DNA of 19,289 nucleotides from Collinsella sp. GTDB lineage: Bacteria; Actinomycetota; Coriobacteriia; Coriobacteriales; Coriobacteriaceae. This document shows, piece by piece, positions 15,748-19,289 of this stretch. The DNA lies in contig DXMX01000019.1 of assembly GCA_019413955.1 (NCBI GenBank), forward strand, positions 7,852 through 27,140, in the 5' to 3' direction. Below the pieces are notes generated by a model. The model was not told where the DNA came from. It saw only the letters and a list, made by a program, of their open reading frames with translations, and did not search any database. Numbering within the stretch: position 1 is the stretch's first letter; each line of letters opens with the position of its first letter. A program made the position numbers and the translations under genes.

Positions 15748-15771
15748 CAAAATGTTGACGTTGCCATTTTG
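15748..15771. promoter_or_regulatory. LacI-family operator O1 of cassette 2
   Basis: CAAAATGTTGACGTTGCCATTTTG: a 24-bp imperfect palindrome with central CG, just downstream of a probable lacE2 -10 (TATTTT on the minus strand, 15778-15783). The stretch GTCTTA(C/T)(G/T)TTGT is shared with the lacE1 promoter. Confidence 0.7.
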
Positions 15772-15870
15772 TGACACAAAATAAGACGCGAACCGATGGT
15801 CCCTGTGCCTGCGAACCGTCGATTCCTTGCGCGTAAACGTTTGAGCCGCCCGGTGGCTCTGTGTTTGCAC

Positions 15871-15888
15871 AATGGCAACGTTAACATT
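15871..15888. promoter_or_regulatory. LacI-family operator O2 of cassette 2
   Basis: AATGGCAACGTTAACATT, the same AATG-N2-AACGTT-N2-CATT pattern as O1 and the cassette 1 operator. Its centre is exactly 120 bp from that of O1, which would allow repression by DNA looping. Confidence 0.7.
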
Positions 15889-15974
15889 TGGGCGACAAAA
15901 GCCGTTCGGGGAAGCAAAAATGTCGGTGAACGGTAGGTTTTGGGTGGTGAGCGTATGGTGGGGGAGGCGTTGGA

Positions 15975-15980
15975 TATACT
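15975..15980 (+). promoter_or_regulatory. Possible -10 of lacI2
   Basis: TATACT about 67 bp before the start codon; no good -35. The TGAACGGT motif lies about 48 bp upstream, at 15927-15934. Confidence 0.4.
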
Positions 15981-16046
15981 TGAAGACGTTTCATTTGACT
16001 GCGCAGGATGCCACTAATGGCATCGTTGACATAGAAAGATCGACCT

Positions 16047-17051
16047 ATGGCCGCTGTTAAAAAATCGGTTTCCGTTAAGGACGTGGCGCGTCTCGCGGGC
16101 GTCTCGGAGCAGACAGTCTCGCGTACGGTGCACGATTCGCCCAGCGTGCGCCCCGAGACCAAGGAGCGCGTGCGTGCCGCCATGCGCGAGCTGGGGTATC
16201 GCCCCAATTTTGCCGGTCGATCGCTGCGCCGCGGCAAGTTTAAGACCGTCGGCGTCGCCATGTTCAACATTACCGGTACCGGCAACCTCGACCGTATGGA
16301 GGGCTTTGCTGCCGCCGCCGATAAGCACGGCTACGCCATTACCCTCACGAAAGTAGATGGGCATCCGTATACCCTCGAGAGCGCATCGTCGCGCATGAGC
16401 GCACTGCCGGTGGATGGCATGGTCGTGATCATGAATCGCATGCCGGCGGACTTTGGCACCTTCGAGCCACTGCCCGGCATGCAGACAGTGCTCGTTACGA
16501 TGTTGGAGCACCCGCTTTGTTCAACGGTCGATAACGACCAGTTCGATTGCTCGCGCCAGGTGGTCGAGTATTTGCTGGAGCAGGGGCACAAGACCGTGCA
16601 CTTTATCTCGTGCCCCGAGCGCTCGCTTTCGGGCATGCAGCGCGAGGAAGGCTGGCGCGAGACATTGCGCGCACATGGTATTGAGCTGCCGCGACTCATC
16701 CGTGGCGATTGGACGGCGCAGAGCGGATATGCCGCAGGCCAGGCTCTGGCGGACGATCCGACCTGTACTGCCATCTATGCCTCCAACGACGCCATGGCCT
16801 ACGGCTGCATTCGCGGGCTCGAGTCGCGCGGAAGGCGTGTGCCCGAGGACGTGAGCGTGGTGGGTGTTGATGACAGCCTGGGCGATATCGTGCCCGACCG
16901 TCGCCTGACCACCGTGCGCTTTGACAACAGGCGTGTCGGCATGTGGGCAGTCGATAAGATCGCCGGTGCCGAGGGGGGTGCGTCTGGCGTGGAGCACATG
17001 CTGATCCCCGGCGTGCTCGTAGAGGGCGATACGGTGCGCGATTTGCGCTAG
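16047..17051 (+). CDS. LacI-family repressor of lac cassette 2
   Basis: A 334-residue LacI/GalR-family regulator. The helix-turn-helix is VKDVARLAGVSEQTVSRTVH (about residues 10-29) and the hinge region ends NFAGRSLRRGK. The sensor domain shows VGVAMFNITG, LPVDGMVVIMNRM, GHKTVHFISC, AIYASNDAMAYGCIRGLE and DVSVVGVDD. The ATG at 16047 has only a weak AAAGA upstream but starts at the usual distance from the DNA-binding motif. It is a clear paralog of the cassette 1 regulator (same TLxxAxxRMSxLPVDGM, EHPxCSTVxxDQ and QSGYAAG-type blocks) and has the same divergent position. It is expected to bind O1 and O2 and release them when a lactose-derived sugar is present. It is followed by the lacF promoter after about 80 bp. 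Confidence 0.9.
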   Translation: MAAVKKSVSVKDVARLAGVSEQTVSRTVHDSPSVRPETKERVRAAMRELGYRPNFAGRSLRRGKFKTVGVAMFNITGTGNLDRMEGFAAAADKHGYAITLTKVDGHPYTLESASSRMSALPVDGMVVIMNRMPADFGTFEPLPGMQTVLVTMLEHPLCSTVDNDQFDCSRQVVEYLLEQGHKTVHFISCPERSLSGMQREEGWRETLRAHGIELPRLIRGDWTAQSGYAAGQALADDPTCTAIYASNDAMAYGCIRGLESRGRRVPEDVSVVGVDDSLGDIVPDRRLTTVRFDNRRVGMWAVDKIAGAEGGASGVEHMLIPGVLVEGDTVRDLR

Positions 17052-17129
17052 GGCGCGGTCCTGTTTGGGTTTCCGTTAATCATGTTTGATATTGTTCGAA
17101 ATGGTTTGGAAACCGTTCACGGGTGAAAA

Positions 17130-17183
17130 TTGACCGTTCATAGCTTGAAATTATGTTTTGCGTTGTTCTTTTTTGTTTGAATG
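17130..17183 (+). promoter_or_regulatory. lacF promoter with DeoR-type operator
   Basis: TTGACC (17130-17135), 16-bp spacer, TATGTT (17152-17157). The predicted start falls in TGTTCTTTTTTGTTTGAATG (17164-17183), which is 17/20 identical to the site at the deoR promoter. Two ACCGTTCA motifs lie at 17112-17119 and 17133-17140, 21 bp apart, the second overlapping the -35. Confidence 0.6.
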
Positions 17184-17265
17184 TTAATGTTTCTGCCATA
17201 CAGAACGCAGCGCGTATGCCCGGACGCGATGCTCTCCATTGGTTCATATGTGAAAGGAACGCAAT

Positions 17266-17604
17266 ATGGCAACCAAAGAAGAAATCTCGATGGTTGGATT
17301 CGAGATCGTCGCATACGCAGGTGACGCCCAGACCGATCTGCTTGCAGCGCTCGATGCTGCTCGCGAGGGTGATTTTGAGAAGGCCGAGCAGCTGCACAAG
17401 GATGCCAGCGATGCGCTCATCGGTGCCCACGACACGCAGACCAAGCTGCTTTCGCAGGAGGCCGGCGGTGGCGAGATGGAGATGACCTTCATCATGGCTC
17501 ACGCTCAGGACACTCTCATGACCACTATGATCCTGGAGAAGCAGACCCGCTTTACCATCGATGCCTATAAGCGCATCGCCGCACTCGAGGCTAAGCTCGC
17601 CTAA
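17266..17604 (+). CDS. lacF: PTS EIIA, lactose/cellobiose family
   Basis: A 112-residue cytosolic all-helical EIIA-Lac protein, which works as a trimer and passes phosphate from HPr to EIIB. ISMVGFEIVAYAGDAQTDLLAAL and GDFEKAEQLHKDASDALIGAHDTQTKLLSQEA are the first two helices. The phosphorylated His is H79 in IMAHAQDTLMTT. D82, three residues later, corresponds to the Asp that binds the metal at the trimer centre. A second His usual just after this Asp in firmicute LacF is Thr here. The ATG has AAAGGA seven bases upstream. It is monocistronic, with its own promoter and terminator, and is the only EIIA in the window, so it may serve all three EIICB proteins. Confidence 0.92.
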   Translation: MATKEEISMVGFEIVAYAGDAQTDLLAALDAAREGDFEKAEQLHKDASDALIGAHDTQTKLLSQEAGGGEMEMTFIMAHAQDTLMTTMILEKQTRFTIDAYKRIAALEAKLA

Positions 17605-17631
17605 CGAGCTCTCACAACCAAGTCCCCTTCC

Positions 17632-17665
17632 AAAAACCCTGCCGCTACCCACGGCAGGGCTTTTT
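17632..17665 (+). terminator. Terminator of lacF
   Basis: 8-bp stem CCCTGCCG (17637-17644) against 17652-17659, 7-nt loop, then CTTTTT. The A run on the left makes it usable from the other side as well. Confidence 0.9.
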
Positions 17666-17681
17666 CTGTCCTCCTCCAAGT

Positions 17682-17742
17682 TGCGGTGAAATAGGGACTG
17701 AATAGGGGCCAGCGGGCGCAAAACAATCCCTATTCCACCGCA
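17682..17742. repeat. 18-bp inverted repeat
   Basis: Arms 17682-17699 (TGCGGTGAAATAGGGACT) and 17725-17742 match at 16 of 18 positions as inverted repeats around a 25-nt spacer. It lies directly after the lacF terminator. REP-like in appearance. Confidence 0.75.
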
Positions 17743-17759
17743 GCTCATCCCGAAATAGT

Positions 17760-17802
17760 CATTGGGGACGTTCTTAAACGACTAGGCATTGGGGACAGTC
17801 TT
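17760..17802. repeat. Direct repeats of a REP-like motif
   Basis: CATTGGGGACGTTCTT and CATTGGGGACAGTCTT lie 26 bp apart. Short pieces of the same motif (ATGGGGAC) occur at 2415-2422 and 12361-12368. Such GGGGAC motifs are familiar from REP-type repeats scattered in gut bacterial genomes. Confidence 0.5.
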
Positions 17803-17889
17803 GGTGCGCTCCGTTCGTCCTCCCGTTCGATTTTTGCTCGGTGGGTATACTTCCTTTCGCATTAAACGCCGGACTGAGGAGGTATCCAA

Positions 17890-18921
17890 ATGCCGGATAA
17901 CGGGTCAATACAAAAAAGAGGCGCGCACGAGATGGCTCATGGGCGTCCTGTCCAGATAACCGAGCACACGACGGTAACCGAGCTGCAGCCCAGTCTGTCC
18001 GATGTCGTGTGCGCAAACAAAAAGCTGCAGATTGGCTTTATCGTTGCGCTCGTGGTGCTGGCGCTGCTGTCGGGCTTTGTGGCTCGTCCGCATTTCGCCG
18101 ATACCAAAACTTGGGACTCCACCATCGAGGTCATCGATCAAAAGAAAGGAAACGTACTGGCGCTCACGACCTCGTGCGTGGCGCTGTCTGCGGGCATTAC
18201 CGCGCTGCCGGGTGATACGGGAACGCCGGTTGCCGAGCAGCTCGCGCAGCTTTCAGGCAACCTTGGTATCGTGCTTGCCGTGCTATACCTAGAGAAATAT
18301 TTGCTCACGATTTTGTGGTCGGTTGGCCTGGGCATCTTAATCCCGTTTGCGTTGGCGCTCTTTGCGGTGTCGCTCGGCATTCACGGGCGCTGGAGCACGA
18401 GCGCTGTCCTGCGCCGTGTGGCGACGCGCGTGCTGGTGGTTGCCGTGATCGGCATGGCGCTCGTGCCCGCGAGCGTATGGGTGTCGCAGAAGGTCGATGA
18501 AACGTATCGCGTAAGTATTGAGCAAGCTGAGCAAAAGGCTGCGGACGCTGCGGACGCGGCCGACACCACGGACAAGTCAGCCGAGACCAGCTCAAAATCG
18601 AACAAGAAAAAATCCGAGGCCAAGGAGTCCAAAAACGTGCTCGAGCAGTTGACTGACGGGGCCTCGAGCCTTGTTACGTCGGTGACCAGCGGTGCCAAGC
18701 AGATGACCGATGAGATCGTGCATCAGGTGACCGATCTGATCGAAGGCGTCATCGTGATGATCGTGACCTCGTGTGTGATTCCTCTACTGGTGCTCGTGGC
18801 GTTCCTATGGCTAGGACACGTGCTGCTGGGGATCGATATCTCCGGTCCCGCGAACTATCTGACGGGTCGTTTCTTGAGCGCTCCGTCCAGACATGCCAAG
18901 AAGAGCGGGCAGTCTGAGTAG
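17890..18921 (+). CDS. Unrecognised multi-pass membrane protein
   Basis: A 343-residue protein whose function I do not recognise. A polar N terminus (about 1-45) is followed by hydrophobic segments at about 47-65, 123-163 (probably two), 180-198 and 284-312. TWDSTIEVIDQKKGNVLALTTSCVALSAGITALPGDTGTPVAEQLAQLSGNLGIVLAVLYLEKYLL (about 75-139) looks like the conserved core of a family of uncharacterised membrane proteins. Residues about 200-283 are a polar, Ala/Asp/Lys/Ser-rich insert likely to be extended or coiled coil, between the last two membrane segments. No signal-peptide cleavage site or enzyme motif is seen. The ATG has AGGAGG seven bases ahead; M15 is a possible alternative. A TATACT at 17846-17851 may be its -10. 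It has its own terminator and no obvious link to lactose use. Confidence 0.8.
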   Translation: MPDNGSIQKRGAHEMAHGRPVQITEHTTVTELQPSLSDVVCANKKLQIGFIVALVVLALLSGFVARPHFADTKTWDSTIEVIDQKKGNVLALTTSCVALSAGITALPGDTGTPVAEQLAQLSGNLGIVLAVLYLEKYLLTILWSVGLGILIPFALALFAVSLGIHGRWSTSAVLRRVATRVLVVAVIGMALVPASVWVSQKVDETYRVSIEQAEQKAADAADAADTTDKSAETSSKSNKKKSEAKESKNVLEQLTDGASSLVTSVTSGAKQMTDEIVHQVTDLIEGVIVMIVTSCVIPLLVLVAFLWLGHVLLGIDISGPANYLTGRFLSAPSRHAKKSGQSE

Positions 18922-18957
18922 GCGGCAAAGCGATCTTTGGAAGATCAACCGTAAGAA

Positions 18958-18990
18958 GGGCGGCCGAGACACGTTCTCGGTCGCCCTTTT
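18958..18990 (+). terminator. Terminator of the membrane protein gene
   Basis: 12-bp stem GGGCGGCCGAGA (18958-18969) against 18975-18986 with one wobble, 5-nt loop, then TTTTGTTTG. Confidence 0.9.
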
Positions 18991-19058
18991 GTTTGTTGAA
19001 CACGTGGGCGCTACGTCCGCGCCGGGCTCAAACGGTCAGCAATCATCCGTGAATGGTG

Positions 19059-19078
19059 TTTGTTCAAAAAAGAACAAA
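19059..19078. promoter_or_regulatory. Candidate DeoR operator A upstream of lacA
   Basis: TTTGTTCAAAAAAGAACAAA, a 7-bp perfect inverted repeat with a 6-bp centre. On the opposite strand it contains TTGTTCTTTTTTG, a 13-mer also found in the lacF site. Confidence 0.55.
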
Positions 19079-19104
19079 GATAAACAAATTATTGTTGCAG
19101 TCGG

Positions 19105-19134
19105 TGTTCGAATGTGTTCAAATAAACACGAACA
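19105..19134. promoter_or_regulatory. Candidate DeoR operator B upstream of lacA
   Basis: On the minus strand, 19134-19115 reads TGTTCGTGTTTATTTGAACA, matching the deoR/lacF pattern TGTTC-N10-GAAYR. A further TGTTCG half-site is at 19105-19110. A weak promoter (TTGCAG 19095, TCAAAT 19118) would be covered by it. Confidence 0.55.
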
Positions 19135-19228
19135 GTGAAGAACCGCACATTCAGATGCCCGGACCTGAACGCGATTCAACACTTCCAAACAGAAACTACG
19201 CACCTGCGTATCTCTCAAGGAGGATGTC

Positions 19229-19289
19229 ATGAGGGTTGTAATCGCTTCCGATGCCGACGGTATGTCGATGAAGGAGTCCATCAAGGAGA
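19229..19289 (+). CDS. lacA: LacA/RpiB-family sugar-phosphate isomerase, 5' part
   Basis: Only the first 20 codons are inside the window. MRVVIASDADGMSMKESIKE fits the N terminus of the LacA/LacB/RpiB family (strand, SDxxG, then KExIK helix). RpiB usually has SDHAG; the lack of that His makes LacA, a subunit of galactose-6-phosphate isomerase, more likely. It would convert galactose 6-phosphate to tagatose 6-phosphate, the step after LacG. The ATG has AAGGAGG five bases upstream. The DeoR-type sites at 19059-19134 lie ahead of it. It is probably the first gene of a tagatose pathway operon that continues beyond the window. Confidence 0.65.
   Translation, partial: MRVVIASDADGMSMKESIKE

Noticed and set aside
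13926..15758. 610-codon plus-strand frame opposite lacE2, and 509-codon frame at 12336-13865 opposite lacG2
   Set aside because: Same reason: low-complexity antisense frames over genes with clear catalytic motifs.

Overview
The window looks like a chromosomal segment of a moderately high-GC anaerobic gut actinobacterium. The best guess is a Coriobacteriia member such as Collinsella, judged from gene content, codon use and the style of intergenic repeats. This is an inference; there is no rRNA or other marker gene here to prove it. Almost the whole window is devoted to phosphotransferase (PTS) uptake and intracellular hydrolysis of lactose-type beta-galactosides.

Layout. 1-313: a long inverted-repeat element and the galM terminator. 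314-2337: divergent galM (aldose 1-epimerase) and a DeoR-family regulator. 2510-6273: a locus of visibly lower GC, with a GntR regulator and an uncharacterised DUF7916-type protein on the minus strand, divergent from a lactose/cellobiose-family EIICB permease. 6634-7195: a ParE/RelE-Phd/YefM-type toxin-antitoxin pair. 7261-7479: three copies of a 59-bp palindromic element at an exact 80-bp period. 7572-12133: lac cassette 1 (lacE-like EIICB, then lacG-like 6-phospho-beta-galactosidase, minus strand) with a divergent LacI-family regulator. 12150-12288: two more palindromic elements, again 80 bp apart. 12408-17051: lac cassette 2 with the same architecture; its EIICB is the one closest to canonical lactose EIICB. 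17266-17604: lacF, the EIIA component, which is the only EIIA in the window. 17890-18921: an unrecognised multi-pass membrane protein. 19229-19289: the first 20 codons of what looks like lacA (galactose-6-phosphate isomerase subunit), cut by the window edge.

How it works together (inference). Each EIICB imports and phosphorylates a beta-galactoside. It would take its phosphate from HPr through the single EIIA, LacF. LacG-type enzymes split the sugar phosphate, and the galactose 6-phosphate enters the tagatose-6-phosphate route starting at lacA. GalM interconverts the anomers of free sugar. Regulation appears to be split. Each transporter/hydrolase cassette has its own LacI-family repressor and its own palindromic operators, related in sequence but diverged. 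The shared parts (lacF, lacA) and deoR itself carry a common 20-bp DeoR-type site, TGTTC-N10-GAAYR. This two-tier arrangement and the 80-bp-periodic hairpin element are the most interesting things in the window.
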